From assembly GCF_010669285.1 (NCBI RefSeq), contig NZ_CP048711.1:2294001-2358000 (forward strand): DNA of 64,000 nucleotides, in the 5' to 3' direction. The notes below the pieces were generated by a model that was given only the letters and a program-made list of their open reading frames with translations, made no database searches and was not told the origin of the DNA. A program made the position numbers and the translations under genes. Positions 1 through 8,991 of the stretch are shown piece after piece. This DNA comes from Kineobactrum salinum (GTDB lineage: Bacteria; Pseudomonadota; Gammaproteobacteria; Pseudomonadales; Halieaceae). Positions within the stretch are counted from its first letter, which is position 1; each line of letters opens with the position of its first letter.

Positions 1-2
1 TG

Positions 3-200
3 CGCGATCAGTTCCAGCAGAAAATGGCTGAGGCGGATTCCCCCGAACAGGCCCAGAGCCTGCAAGAAGAGGCCTCTACCGAAATGATCGGTGCGGTAGA
101 GTCTTTTGGCATGACAGTTGAAGAGTACAACCAGATTGCCTACGCACTGCAGTCCGATCCCGAGCTGCGCGAGCGGCTGGAGAAGCTCCAGAACAGCTGA
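3..200 (+). CDS. DUF4168 family protein, 3' end
   Basis: The C-terminal 65 residues of a protein whose start lies outside the window. The end is acidic and helical (segments EMIGAVESFGMTVEEYNQIA and LQSDPELRERLEKLQ), which is the layout of the DUF4168 family of small, often exported proteins of unknown function. The stop TGA at 198-200 is followed by a clear intrinsic terminator. Function is unknown; the family call rests on the C-terminal pattern only. Confidence 0.6.
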   Translation, partial: RDQFQQKMAEADSPEQAQSLQEEASTEMIGAVESFGMTVEEYNQIAYALQSDPELRERLEKLQNS

Positions 201-234
201 GGTAGTCAGTTCCCCCCTGATCCTCAGTAATGTT

Positions 235-263
235 GGGCCCGGTTATCCCCCGGGCCTTTTTTA
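235..263 (+). terminator. Intrinsic terminator of the DUF4168 gene
   Basis: A GC-rich hairpin (GGGCCCGG, then CCGGGCC after a short loop) is followed directly by six T. It lies 35 bases after the stop codon of the DUF4168 gene and just before hairpin element copy 1. Confidence 0.8.
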
Positions 264-266
264 TGT

Positions 267-474
267 GGGGCACGCCCAAATGGCACTTACTTTCGGGTTT
301 GGGACTTCGTAGCCCGGTCGACATCCTGGGAGGGTGCTTTCGAGACACGCCGTGAACCCCTCCATGGGGGCTCGGTTGCAGCATCCATGCTGCAAACGGT
401 CTCGAAAGCACCCTCCCAGGACGCCGACCTCCCCACGGAGTGAGCTAAAGTAAGTGCCATTTGGGCGCGCCCCG
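267..474. repeat. Long-hairpin repeat element, copy 1 (with outer inverted repeat)
   Basis: A perfect 22-bp stem (325-346 with 399-420) encloses a 52-nt loop. The loop holds two smaller hairpins, one of them the palindrome TTGCAGCATCCATGCTGCAA. A second, outer 27-bp inverted repeat (267-293 with 448-474, core AAATGGCACTTACTTT) frames the whole unit, like the ends of a MITE. It lies between the convergent DUF4168 and cysteine-synthase-type genes. The core is inverted relative to copies 2 and 3. No T-run follows, so it is not a standard terminator. Confidence 0.8.
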
Positions 475-482
475 TATTCGGT

Positions 483-1490
483 TCAGATTTCCAGCCAGGA
501 AGGCACCGGCAGGCCCTTGTTCTGCAAGAACACCGGATTGAATAATTTGCTCTGGTAGCGATTACCGTAGTCGCACAGGATGGTGACAATCGTATGGTCC
601 GGGCCCAGCTGCTCCGCCAGCCGCACCGCGCCGGCCATGTTGATTGCTGTGGACCCGCCCAGGCACAGGCCCTCGTGCTGTAGCAGGTCGAACAGGTAGG
701 GCAAGGCCTCCTCATCGCTGATGCTGAACGCCGTGTCCACCTTCGCCTTGGCGACATTGCCAGTGATGTGATTGATGCCGATACCCTCGACGATGGAGCT
801 GCCTGTACTGGGCTCCACCCGGCCGTTGCTGAAATAGCTGTATAGCGAGGCACCCAGCGGGTCTGCGATACCGATGACGATGCGGTCGTTGTGGGCCTTG
901 AGCGCGGTCGAGACCCCCGCCAGGGTGCCGCCGGTGCCGACGGCGCAGATGAAGCCGTCCACCTTGCCCCCGGTCTGGGTCCAGATCTCCTCGCCGGTGG
1001 TGTCCCGGTGGATGGCCATGTTGGCCGGATTGTCGAACTGGCCTGCCCAGATTGCGCCCCCGGGCTCGGAGTTGGCGTACTTCTCCGCGAGACGCCGGGA
1101 AGTGTGGATATAGTGGCCCTGCTCGTTGTAGGAGGCGGCGGGTACCAGGTGCAGGTCGGCGCCCAGCAATTCCAGAGTATCGATCTTTTCCTTGCTCTGG
1201 CTGATCGGCATCACCACGCTGCTCTTGTAGCCCAGCGCATTTGCCAGCAAGGTCAGGCCAATGCCGGTATTGCCCGCCGTGCCCTCTACTATGCGTCCGC
1301 CGGGTCTGAGTTCGCCCGAGGTCTCGGCGGCGCGGATGATGCCCAGCGCGGTGCGGTCCTTGACCGAGCCACCCGGGTTCAGGAATTCAGCCTTGCCGAG
1401 GATGCGGCAGCCAGTTCGCTCGGAAAGCTGGCGCAGATACAACAGCGGGGTATTGCCGATAAGCTGGGTGACATCGGTGGCGTAGTGCAC
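483..1490 (-). CDS. Cysteine-synthase-type PLP-dependent enzyme
   Basis: A 335-residue fold-type II PLP enzyme of the cysteine synthase / cystathionine beta-synthase family. The PLP lysine motif PGGSVKDR is near residue 44, the substrate loop EGTAGNTGIG near 70 and the phosphate-binding glycine loop GTGGT near 187. Length fits CysK-like enzymes, which make cysteine from O-acetylserine and sulfide in the cytoplasm. The GTAGN loop instead of the usual TSGNT and the long C-terminus are closer to the CysK2 or 'cysteine synthase A-like' branch, so the exact substrate is uncertain. An Lrp-type regulator lies 189 bp upstream on the same strand and may control it. Confidence 0.85.
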   Translation of the reverse strand: MHYATDVTQLIGNTPLLYLRQLSERTGCRILGKAEFLNPGGSVKDRTALGIIRAAETSGELRPGGRIVEGTAGNTGIGLTLLANALGYKSSVVMPISQSKEKIDTLELLGADLHLVPAASYNEQGHYIHTSRRLAEKYANSEPGGAIWAGQFDNPANMAIHRDTTGEEIWTQTGGKVDGFICAVGTGGTLAGVSTALKAHNDRIVIGIADPLGASLYSYFSNGRVEPSTGSSIVEGIGINHITGNVAKAKVDTAFSISDEEALPYLFDLLQHEGLCLGGSTAINMAGAVRLAEQLGPDHTIVTILCDYGNRYQSKLFNPVFLQNKGLPVPSWLEI

Positions 1491-1679
1491 GGCTGGACTC
1501 CTTTCTGACTGGCCCGATTATGTCACAGGCCGCTGCCGCCGGTCAGTTGCCACTGGTACTGCAACAACCCGCAACTACTGAAACATGAAAGCGCGTCTTC
1601 GCAGCCATAGTGACGTTGCAATCCCAACCAGCCCTGGCTGCGGCTTGCGTCTTGCCATGGAAGCGGAGTGCCATTCGGT

Positions 1680-2168
1680 TCAGACCTCGGTGTCGTTGCC
1701 AATATGGTCAAGTGGGAGGGCGGTATGCTGCACCACACGGCGCAGTTCGAAGCTGGAGTGAACGCCAGTCACGCCGGGGATCCGGGTCAGCTTCCCCAGC
1801 AGGAAGCGCTCGTAGTATTGCATGTCGGGGACCACGGCACACAGCAGATAGTCGGCGCTCTGGCCGGTAACGACGGAACAGCCCATCACCTCCGGAAAAG
1901 CGCTGACCTGGGTTTCAAAGGCATCGAAACGATCCGGTGTATGGCGATCCATGCTGATGCCGATCCAGGCCGTCAATTTGAGCCCCAGGCGCGACTGGTC
2001 GAGCAGGGTTGCTGTGCCGCGGATCAGGCCGGAGTCCTCCAGTCGTTTTACCCGTCGGGCACAGGGTGTCGGCGACAGGCCGATGCGGTCGGCAAGCTCA
2101 AGATTGCTGATGCGGGCATTCCGCTGCAGGATCTCGAGGATGCGCCGGTCGGTGCGGTCAAGTTTCAT
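1680..2168 (-). CDS. Lrp/AsnC family transcriptional regulator
   Basis: A 162-residue regulator. It has an N-terminal winged helix-turn-helix (about residues 1-60, start MKLDRTDRRILEILQ, with RIGLSPTPCARRVKRLE as recognition segment) and a C-terminal RAM ligand domain (about 70-150). Size and layout are typical of Lrp/AsnC proteins, which sense amino acids. It is divergent from leuA (312-bp gap) and upstream of the cysteine-synthase-type gene. Control of leuA, of the PLP enzyme or of itself is plausible from position but not shown. Confidence 0.9.
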   Translation of the reverse strand: MKLDRTDRRILEILQRNARISNLELADRIGLSPTPCARRVKRLEDSGLIRGTATLLDQSRLGLKLTAWIGISMDRHTPDRFDAFETQVSAFPEVMGCSVVTGQSADYLLCAVVPDMQYYERFLLGKLTRIPGVTGVHSSFELRRVVQHTALPLDHIGNDTEV

Positions 2169-2480
2169 TGGAGCGTTCTCCTGCGAATGACGAACTGATA
2201 ATAGTCAATGTCACCCCAAATTTACTTGAAATGCGATTTATTCACCACATATTTGGCGTCAGATGTGGATATTTGCAGTAATTCCCTCATCTGCTGCCGT
2301 TATACTGTGGTTTCGGCTGGGCAATAACAGCTGTTGCTGTGGATGCGGCGCACCAACCTCGCGCCCGCAACCTCGACAGACCCCACGAGGGCAGGTTGAA
2401 GGGGCCCACAATCCCGATACCCGGCAGCTGCGCAGCCACCTTGAAACGACTGTGGACAATAGCATTCAGAGGACCAGGCC
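2169..2480. promoter_or_regulatory. Divergent promoter region between Lrp-type regulator and leuA
   Basis: A 312-bp gap without a convincing gene. The part next to the regulator (about 2190-2290) is AT-rich, while the part next to leuA is GC-rich, so promoters and an Lrp-type operator are expected in the first half. The short reading frame from 2263 has no run of leucine codons, so a classical leu attenuator peptide is not supported. Confidence 0.4.
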
Positions 2481-4151
2481 ATGAGCCCGTTCGACCATCG
2501 CAAGTACCAATCCTTCGCACCTGTCCGGATGCCCTCCCGCCGCTGGCCGGACCGCCAGCTGGAACGGGCCCCGATCTGGTGCAGCGTCGATCTGCGCGAT
2601 GGCAACCAGGCCCTGATCGAGCCGATGACGAGCCGCCAGAAATCGCGGCTCTGGGACCAGCTGGTGAAAATCGGCTTAAAGGAAATCGAGGTCGGCTTTC
2701 CCTCTGCTTCCGGCCACGACTACAACTTTGTCCGCGATCTGATCGACAACGATCGCATTCCAGCCGATGTGACGGTGCAGGTGCTGACCCAGGCGCGGCC
2801 GGACCTGATTGAAAAGACCTTTGAAGCCCTGCGCGGTGTCCGGCGCGCGATTGTCCATGTCTACAACTCCACTTCCACGGTCCAGCGCGAGCAGGTGTTC
2901 GGTCTGGAGCGGGCCGGTATCGTGGATATCGCTGTGCGCGGCGCGCAGCTGGTCAAGGAATGCGCCGCCCGCTATCCGGAAACGGAGTGGGTATTCGAAT
3001 ATTCTCCCGAGAGTTTTACCGGCACGGAGCTGGATTTTGCAGTCGAGATCTGCAACGCCGTGACCGCAGTATGGCAGCCCACGCCGCAGCGTCCGGCCAT
3101 TATCAACCTGCCGGCCACGGTGGAAATGAGTACGCCCAATGTCTACGCCGACCAGATCGAGTGGTTCTGTGACCGGATCGAGCGCCGTGATTCCCTGCTG
3201 ATTTCCCTGCATACTCACAATGACCGCGGTTGTGCTGTGGCTGCGGCCGAGTTGGGAGTGCTGGCCGGCGCCGACCGGGTCGAAGGCACCTTGATGGGCA
3301 ACGGCGAGCGCACCGGCAACATGGATATCGTCACGATGGCGATGAATCTGTACAGCCAGGGCATCGACCCTGAACTGCAGCTGGGACACATGGATGAAAT
3401 CATCCAGACCGTGAAAGAGTGCACCCGGCTGCCGGTGCACCCGCGCCATCCCTATGCCGGCGAACTGGTGTTCACCGCCTTCTCCGGCAGTCATCAGGAC
3501 GCGATCAAGAAGTGCCTGGCAAAGCGGGATCCCCGCGAGCCGTGGCAGGTCGCCTACCTGCCGATCGATCCGGCCGATATCGGCCGCTCCTACCAGGAAG
3601 TGATCCGCATCAACAGCCAGTCGGGCAAGGGCGGCATCGCCTATGTCATGGAACGGGATTACGGCTACGAGTTGCCGCGCTGGTTGCAGATCGATTTCAG
3701 CGCTGCCGTGCAAATCCACGCGGAGGCGCAGGAAACAGAGGTGTCCCCGGAGGCGATCTATCAGTTGTTTGAGCGTACCTACCTGACCGGCGAGCGGCGC
3801 TGGCAGCTGGGTGACTACCAGGTCAAACGCGCCGATCAGGTGGACCAGTTGCAGGCCGAATTGCTCGACGGCTCCACCCGACACGCCCTGACCGGCAGTG
3901 GCAACGGCGTGGTGGCCTCCTTTGTCGACGCCATGCAGCGCTTCACCGGCAAGCAGGTCGTGCTGGTGGAATACAGCGAGCACGCGCTGAGCCACAGCGC
4001 CGAGGCTGAGGCGGTGTGCTATATCCAGCTGAATATAGAGGGCGAGCGCTACTGTGGCGTCGGCCGCAGCCCCGATATCATCGAGGCCTCACTGGCCGGC
4101 ATTCTCGGTGCGATCAACAAGGCCGCGGAGCAAGACCAGCTCGCGGCCTAA
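2481..4151 (+). CDS. leuA: 2-isopropylmalate synthase, type 2
   Basis: A 556-residue enzyme for the first committed step of leucine synthesis (acetyl-CoA plus 2-oxoisovalerate gives 2-isopropylmalate). The catalytic TIM barrel starts with VDLRDGNQALIEPM (the DRDG-type metal motif), carries the HTHNDRGCA metal-binding motif near residue 250 and GNGERTGN near 280. The C-terminal about 130 residues form the leucine-binding regulatory domain. The N-terminal extension and length match the long 'type 2' LeuA. It stands alone, and the gene ends 44 bp before hairpin element copy 2. Confidence 0.96.
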   Translation: MSPFDHRKYQSFAPVRMPSRRWPDRQLERAPIWCSVDLRDGNQALIEPMTSRQKSRLWDQLVKIGLKEIEVGFPSASGHDYNFVRDLIDNDRIPADVTVQVLTQARPDLIEKTFEALRGVRRAIVHVYNSTSTVQREQVFGLERAGIVDIAVRGAQLVKECAARYPETEWVFEYSPESFTGTELDFAVEICNAVTAVWQPTPQRPAIINLPATVEMSTPNVYADQIEWFCDRIERRDSLLISLHTHNDRGCAVAAAELGVLAGADRVEGTLMGNGERTGNMDIVTMAMNLYSQGIDPELQLGHMDEIIQTVKECTRLPVHPRHPYAGELVFTAFSGSHQDAIKKCLAKRDPREPWQVAYLPIDPADIGRSYQEVIRINSQSGKGGIAYVMERDYGYELPRWLQIDFSAAVQIHAEAQETEVSPEAIYQLFERTYLTGERRWQLGDYQVKRADQVDQLQAELLDGSTRHALTGSGNGVVASFVDAMQRFTGKQVVLVEYSEHALSHSAEAEAVCYIQLNIEGERYCGVGRSPDIIEASLAGILGAINKAAEQDQLAA

Positions 4152-4195
4152 CTCCCTTAAATGAATGACACTTGTTTTAGCTCACGCTGGTGGCA

Positions 4196-4309
4196 GGTCG
4201 ACATTCTGGGAGGGTGCTTTCGAGACCGTATGCGACATGGATGTCGCATCCGAGCCCCCATGGACGGGTTCACGGCGTGTCTCGAAAGCACCCTCCCAGA
4301 ATGTCGACC
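4196..4309. repeat. Long-hairpin repeat element, copy 2
   Basis: A perfect 31-bp stem (4196-4226 with 4279-4309) encloses a 52-nt loop that contains the palindrome ATGCGACATGGATGTCGCAT. It lies in the gap between the convergent leuA and alanine symporter genes. The left flank (4160-4195) matches the reverse complement of the right flank of copy 1 (motif ...CACTT..TTTAGCTCAC), so the repeated unit is longer than the hairpin. Confidence 0.85.
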
Positions 4310-4322
4310 GGGCTACGGAGCC

Positions 4323-5669
4323 CTAGTATGGGTGACGGCGGAAATACTCCTTCGCCGCCGCCTTCACCCGCGGCGCCAGGATAATCGTCGAAATCATGGT
4401 CGGGATAGCCATCAGGCCATAGGAGCCAGAGACCAGGTTGAACACAACCTCGATGCTCACGCTGGCACCAAACACCACCGCCAGCACAAAAAACCAGCGG
4501 TAGTGGCGTTGTAACTGCGCCCCGAACAGAAAGCCGAAGCATTTGGCGCCGTAGTACCACATCGTGAACATTGTCGTACTGGCCAGGATCAGGGTAATGA
4601 AGGTTAGCAGGCCCACGCCAACCATACCCATATCCTGACGAAAGGCATTGGCGGTCAGGGTGATGCCGGACAGGATGCCCGGCTCCTGCCAGGTGCCCGC
4701 CAACAGAATGACCAGCGCGGTACAGGTGCAGACGATCAGGGTATCCGCAACCGGCCCGATCATTGCCACCAGGCCCTCGCGGATTGGCTCGCTGGTGCGT
4801 GCGGCGCCGTGGGCCATCACCTCGGTGCCTACCCCCGCCTCATTGGAAAATACCCCGCGGCTGATGCCGATCAGGATGACGCCCAGCAATCCGCCGCCGA
4901 CCGCCTGGGGGTTGAAGGCATTGCTGAAAATACTGCCCAGCAGCGCCGGCACTTCGGTGGCGTGCAAGGCCAGCAGGTAGAGGGTCATGCCGAGGTAGGT
5001 GACCACCATTACCGGCAGCAGCGCAACCGCGACTTTTGCTACCCGGGGCAGGCCGCCGAAGATAACAATGGCTACCAGTACTGCCATGCCGCAGCCGATA
5101 AGAAAACTGGTCAACAGAGGGTCACTGTCCGCGAACAGGCTTTCCCGCATCAGCGCGGTCAGCTGGTTGGCCTGGAATATGGGCAATGTTCCCACCAGCC
5201 CTGCCACTGAAAACATCACCGCCAGTGGGTAGAAGGAGCGGGGCAGGGCTTCCCGGATAATGTACATGGGTCCACCCTGCAGTTGCCCGGCGCTGTCTTT
5301 GCCCCGATACATGACGCCCAGGGTGCAGGTGAAAAACTTGGTCGCTATGCCGAAGATGGCCGAGATCCACATCCAGAAGACGGCCCCCGGGCCACCGGCG
5401 ACAATCGCCAGCGCCACGCCGGAGATATTGCCCAGTCCCATGGTGCCGGACAGCGCAGCGGCAAGGGCCTGGGCATGGCTCAACTCGCCGGGCTCGTCCG
5501 GCGTATCATGACGGCCAAGCATGATGCCCAGGCCATGGCCGAAATGGCGGTAGGGGAGGAAGCGTGAGTAGAGCGCAAAAAACAGCCCCCCTCCCATCAG
5601 CAACAGCACCAGCGGGGTACCCCAGACTGCGTTTACGAACGTCTCGGTAAGCTGTTGCAGCTGCTCCAT
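4323..5669 (-). CDS. Alanine/glycine:cation symporter (AGCS family)
   Basis: A 448-residue inner-membrane protein with about ten hydrophobic segments. Family marks include the GTMGLGNISGVALAI segment (near residue 95) and the GVFSNEAGVGTEVMAH segment (near 270), both typical of AGCS sodium- or proton-coupled alanine/glycine importers. Full length for the family. It is transcribed towards leuA and likely forms a single-gene unit. Confidence 0.93.
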   Translation of the reverse strand: MEQLQQLTETFVNAVWGTPLVLLLMGGGLFFALYSRFLPYRHFGHGLGIMLGRHDTPDEPGELSHAQALAAALSGTMGLGNISGVALAIVAGGPGAVFWMWISAIFGIATKFFTCTLGVMYRGKDSAGQLQGGPMYIIREALPRSFYPLAVMFSVAGLVGTLPIFQANQLTALMRESLFADSDPLLTSFLIGCGMAVLVAIVIFGGLPRVAKVAVALLPVMVVTYLGMTLYLLALHATEVPALLGSIFSNAFNPQAVGGGLLGVILIGISRGVFSNEAGVGTEVMAHGAARTSEPIREGLVAMIGPVADTLIVCTCTALVILLAGTWQEPGILSGITLTANAFRQDMGMVGVGLLTFITLILASTTMFTMWYYGAKCFGFLFGAQLQRHYRWFFVLAVVFGASVSIEVVFNLVSGSYGLMAIPTMISTIILAPRVKAAAKEYFRRHPY

Positions 5670-5731
5670 GATCCGGGGCCCCCAATGGATAAATCTGCGA
5701 GCATAGCACAGCGGAATGCTACAATTTTCCC

Positions 5732-6466
5732 ATGAATGTCCGTCTTGTCGCCCTGCTGGCCGTCGCGTTGCCTTTTTTCGGCGTCCACCTGACCTGGCTG
5801 GTGGCGGCTTCGCAGGGGCTGGTGGAATGGTGCAACCCGTATATCGACAGTTGCACGTCGATCAGCGCCACCGGCCGCAAGCCGCCCGCCAGCTACCTGT
5901 TCCGCGCCACCATGCTGCCGGCGGCGGCGGTGCTGGCTGCCTACTGGTGGTGCAACTACGCCTGGTTGCACTCGCTGGCCGGAGCAGAGACTACCGTCAG
6001 CCGCCGTCCGCTGCGCTGGATGCTTGGACTGGGTCTGGCGGCCAGCATCGGCCTGATCCTGTATGTCACCGTATTGGGTGAGGCCGGCGACGTCTGGCGG
6101 GCCCAGCGACGGGCGGGCACGGTGCTGTTTTTTTCCTTCACGTTCATTGCCCAGTTGTTGCTGAGCGCCGAACTGCGGCGCCTGGCACCGCAGCTACCTG
6201 CCTGTCAGGCACTGGCGAGATCGATGTGGTATTTGTGTTGTATCCTGTTGGCATTGGGCATACTGACCGTGGTCCTGCAGGCCTGGTACCACGCATACTA
6301 CGATAGTGTGGAGGATGCCTTCGAATGGATTCTGAGCCTGCTGTTGCAGGCCAACTTCCTGCTGGGCTATTTTTGCTGGCGCCGGACTGGCTGGCAGCTT
6401 CAGGTGGTTCATCGCGCTGTGGCTGCGCCGCGCACAGACACACGTACAGACAGGAATCAGACATGA
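5732..6466 (+). CDS. Membrane protein, possibly DRAM/CWH43-like
   Basis: A 244-residue protein with about six hydrophobic segments. The segment CNPYIDSCTSISATGRKPP after the first helix recalls the conserved 'I-S-D-T-G-x-x-P-P' loop of the Frag1/DRAM/CWH43 membrane family, but the match is weak. Function is unknown. Its stop overlaps the next start (ATGA), so it is translationally coupled to the PLP enzyme that follows. Confidence 0.6.
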   Translation: MNVRLVALLAVALPFFGVHLTWLVAASQGLVEWCNPYIDSCTSISATGRKPPASYLFRATMLPAAAVLAAYWWCNYAWLHSLAGAETTVSRRPLRWMLGLGLAASIGLILYVTVLGEAGDVWRAQRRAGTVLFFSFTFIAQLLLSAELRRLAPQLPACQALARSMWYLCCILLALGILTVVLQAWYHAYYDSVEDAFEWILSLLLQANFLLGYFCWRRTGWQLQVVHRAVAAPRTDTRTDRNQT

Positions 6467-7413
6467 GCACAGCAGAACCCGGGCTGGCAGACATCCAGGC
6501 CGCCCGCGAACGCATCGCCCCCCATGTGCATGTGACACCGATATGTCGCAGCGCCCTGCTGGATGCCCACTGCGGCGCGAGGGTGGCGTTCAAATGCGAA
6601 AACCTGCAGAAGGCGGGTGCTTTCAAGGCGCGCGGTGCCAACAATGCGGTTTTCAGTCTGGTGGAGGCCGATGCCCGCCGCGGAGTTGCCACGCACTCCT
6701 CGGGCAACCACGGCGCCGCCCTCGCCCAGGCTGCCCGCGGACGGGATATTGCTGCGCACATCGTGATGCCCGCCAGTGCGCCGGCGGTGAAGAAGCAGGC
6801 GGTGGCAGCCTACGGTGGCCATATCATCGAGTGCGCGCCCACCCTGGCGGCCAGGGAGGCTGCCCTGGCCCAGCTGGTGGCCGCGACGGGCGCTCACGTG
6901 GTGCACCCTTTTACTGACCCTCGAGTCATTGCGGGCCAGGGCACGGTGGCGCTGGAAATTCTGGAGCAGGTGCCCGACCTCGACGTGGTTGTGGTGCCGG
7001 TGGGCGGCGGCGGTCTGTTGGCGGGAGTGGCGATCGCGATCAAAAGCCTGCGGCCGAGCGTGGAGGTGGTGGCGGCGGAACCGGCCGGTGCCGACGACGC
7101 GTTCCGCTCCTTTGGACTGGGCGAGCTGCAACCCCAGAATGCGCCAGATACCATAGCCGACGGGCTGCTGGCCGGCCTGGGAGAGCTCAACTTTGCGCTG
7201 ATCCAACGCCATGTGGACACCATTCTTACCGTCACGGATGACAATATCGTCGCCGCCATGCGGCTGCAGTGGAGCCGGCTGAAGACGGTGGTCGAGCCCT
7301 CGGGAGCTGTCAGTTTCGCCGCGCTGCTGGAACACCCCGAGCGCTTCCGCGGACGCAACGTGGTGGCTGTAATCAGCGGTGGCAATCTCGACCCCGACGG
7401 CCTGCCCTGGTGA
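6463..7413 (+). CDS. Threonine/serine dehydratase-type PLP enzyme
   Basis: A 316-residue fold-type II PLP enzyme. The lysine motif is AFKARGANNAV (near residue 50), followed by the substrate loop SSGNHGAALA (near 80) and the glycine-rich phosphate loop VGGGGLLAGVA (near 180). It has no C-terminal regulatory ACT domain. It is therefore closer to catabolic serine/threonine dehydratase, serine racemase or hydroxyaspartate dehydratase than to IlvA. The start ATG at 6463 overlaps the upstream membrane gene by 4 bp. Confidence 0.85.
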   Translation: MSTAEPGLADIQAARERIAPHVHVTPICRSALLDAHCGARVAFKCENLQKAGAFKARGANNAVFSLVEADARRGVATHSSGNHGAALAQAARGRDIAAHIVMPASAPAVKKQAVAAYGGHIIECAPTLAAREAALAQLVAATGAHVVHPFTDPRVIAGQGTVALEILEQVPDLDVVVVPVGGGGLLAGVAIAIKSLRPSVEVVAAEPAGADDAFRSFGLGELQPQNAPDTIADGLLAGLGELNFALIQRHVDTILTVTDDNIVAAMRLQWSRLKTVVEPSGAVSFAALLEHPERFRGRNVVAVISGGNLDPDGLPW

Positions 7414-7447
7414 GCGCCGCTTTTGCCACTGACGGGCTGGACTATCC

Positions 7448-8305
7448 GTGAGTGACCGGCCCTGGCTTCGTGTGCGGGTGCTGGCGGCCTGCCTGTTGCT
7501 GGTGTTGCTGGCCGGTTGCAGCAGCACCAAGTTTTTCTATAACCGGCTGGATTTCTTTCTGCCCTGGTATCTGGGTGACTATGTCGAGTTGGAGCGCGAA
7601 CAGGAGGACTACCTCAAGCAAGAGTTGCTGCCGCCATTTCTGCACTGGCACCGCAGCGAGGAATTGCCGCGGTATGTGGCACTGCTGGATGAAGTTCTCG
7701 CCAGCCTGGACCGGGAAGTGACTACCGCGCAACTGGATGACTTCACCGGGAGCGCGGAGCAGGCACTGGACCGGCTGCAGACGCGTGCACTGGATTGGAT
7801 GCTGGCGCTGGGCCGTACCCTGGACGAAGACCAGCTGGCGGGGTTTCACGAGGCACTGTTGGAACAGCAGGCGGAATTCGAAGAGGAATATCTGGAACGC
7901 AGTGACGAGGAGTTCCGGGACGACGCCTGTGAACGCGTCGAGGATCGTGCCCGCAAATATCTGGGGCGCCTGCAGCGGGAGCAAAAAGCGCAGTTGGCAT
8001 CCGCCTGCGGCCAGTTGCGTCGCTCGGATCAGCTGTGGCTGGATGAGCGCGCCCAGTGGCTGCAGCGGTTGCGGGATTTGCTGCAGCGCGAATCCGGCTG
8101 GGAACAGGAGCTGCGGGAGGCCGTGGCGCAACGCGGCAATACCGTATCGGACAGTTACCGTGCGGTCTACGATTACAACTTCCGCACGCTGCAACGGGCG
8201 GTGGCAGAGCTGCTCAACAGTCGCACGCAGCGCCAGGACAGTCATTTGCGCCGCGAGCTGAACAAATTGCGGCGGGACCTGCGGCAGCTGTCCGAGGCCA
8301 CCTGA
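7448..8305 (+). CDS. DUF6279 family lipoprotein
   Basis: A 285-residue lipoprotein starting with GTG at 7448. The signal peptide ends in the lipobox LLAGC (about residues 20-24). The rest is acidic and helical with long coiled segments, and the motif YNRLDFFLPWYLGDYV directly after the lipobox is typical of DUF6279. The role is unknown; location is expected to be the periplasmic side of a membrane. It follows the PLP enzyme by 34 bp and probably shares its transcript. Confidence 0.8.
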   Translation: MSDRPWLRVRVLAACLLLVLLAGCSSTKFFYNRLDFFLPWYLGDYVELEREQEDYLKQELLPPFLHWHRSEELPRYVALLDEVLASLDREVTTAQLDDFTGSAEQALDRLQTRALDWMLALGRTLDEDQLAGFHEALLEQQAEFEEEYLERSDEEFRDDACERVEDRARKYLGRLQREQKAQLASACGQLRRSDQLWLDERAQWLQRLRDLLQRESGWEQELREAVAQRGNTVSDSYRAVYDYNFRTLQRAVAELLNSRTQRQDSHLRRELNKLRRDLRQLSEAT

Positions 8306-8448
8306 GACCGCACCAAAGAGCAGCCGGCTGCGGTGAGTCCCCTCGCCTTCCCCGGGGTGGGGCACGGAAAATTTGGCGTCTTCACAGCGGCGGGGTCAGT
8401 GCCCCATACTGTTGGTCCGCAATCTCTCATTACAGGAGTCGCCAGCCG

Positions 8449-8991
8449 ATGGCCAACTCATTGCAGGACCAATTGCTCAAGGCCGGGCTGGTCGATGCCA
8501 GCACCGTCAAGGGCGTCAACAAGGCGAAGAAGAAAAAGGCCAGGCAGCAGCGCGGCCAGGGCATAGAGGCAGTGGATGAGACCCGGGAAGCCGTGCTGCG
8601 GGCGCAGCGCGAGCAGGCCGAGCGCGATCGCCAGCTGAATGCCGAACGCAACCGGCAGGCGCAGGACCGGGCCATCGTCGCCCAGATCAGGCAGCTGATT
8701 ACCAGTAGCCGGATACCCCGCGGCAACGGCCAGGTAGCCTACAACTTTAGCGATGGCAGCAAGATCAAGAAGATGTTCGTCACCGCAGCCATCCAGGACC
8801 AGCTTGCCAACGGCCGGCTGGCGATTGTGCGCCTGGATGACAGTTATGAACTGGTGCCGATGGTGGTTGCCGACAAGATCCGGCAGCGCGATGAAAGCTA
8901 TGTGATCGTCAGCCAGCAGCCGCAGGCCAGCGTCGACCAAGCCGAGGACCCTTACGCCGACTACAAGATCCCCGACGACCTGATGTGGTAG
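8449..8991 (+). CDS. DUF2058 family protein
   Basis: A 180-residue soluble, highly charged protein. It begins MANSLQDQLLKAGLVD, followed by a lysine-rich stretch (VNKAKKKKARQQ) and a coiled arginine/glutamate-rich segment, then a compact C-terminal domain. This is the DUF2058 pattern found next to housekeeping genes in gammaproteobacteria; its function is not established. The stop codon directly abuts the stop of the opposing MFS gene. Confidence 0.85.
   Translation: MANSLQDQLLKAGLVDASTVKGVNKAKKKKARQQRGQGIEAVDETREAVLRAQREQAERDRQLNAERNRQAQDRAIVAQIRQLITSSRIPRGNGQVAYNFSDGSKIKKMFVTAAIQDQLANGRLAIVRLDDSYELVPMVVADKIRQRDESYVIVSQQPQASVDQAEDPYADYKIPDDLMW

Noticed and set aside
287-853. Minus-strand frame of 188 residues overlapping the cysteine-synthase-type gene
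   Set aside because: It is a shadow of the real gene in another frame; its start part crosses the hairpin element and the product is arginine/serine-rich without a family.
2263-2480. Possible leader peptide with attenuator for leuA
   Set aside because: The frame has no run of leucine codons and no clear terminator/antiterminator pair, so attenuation is not supported.
2676-3995. 439-residue open frame opposite leuA
   Set aside because: An antisense frame of a GC-rich gene; leuA is full length with all motifs, so the opposite frame is by chance.
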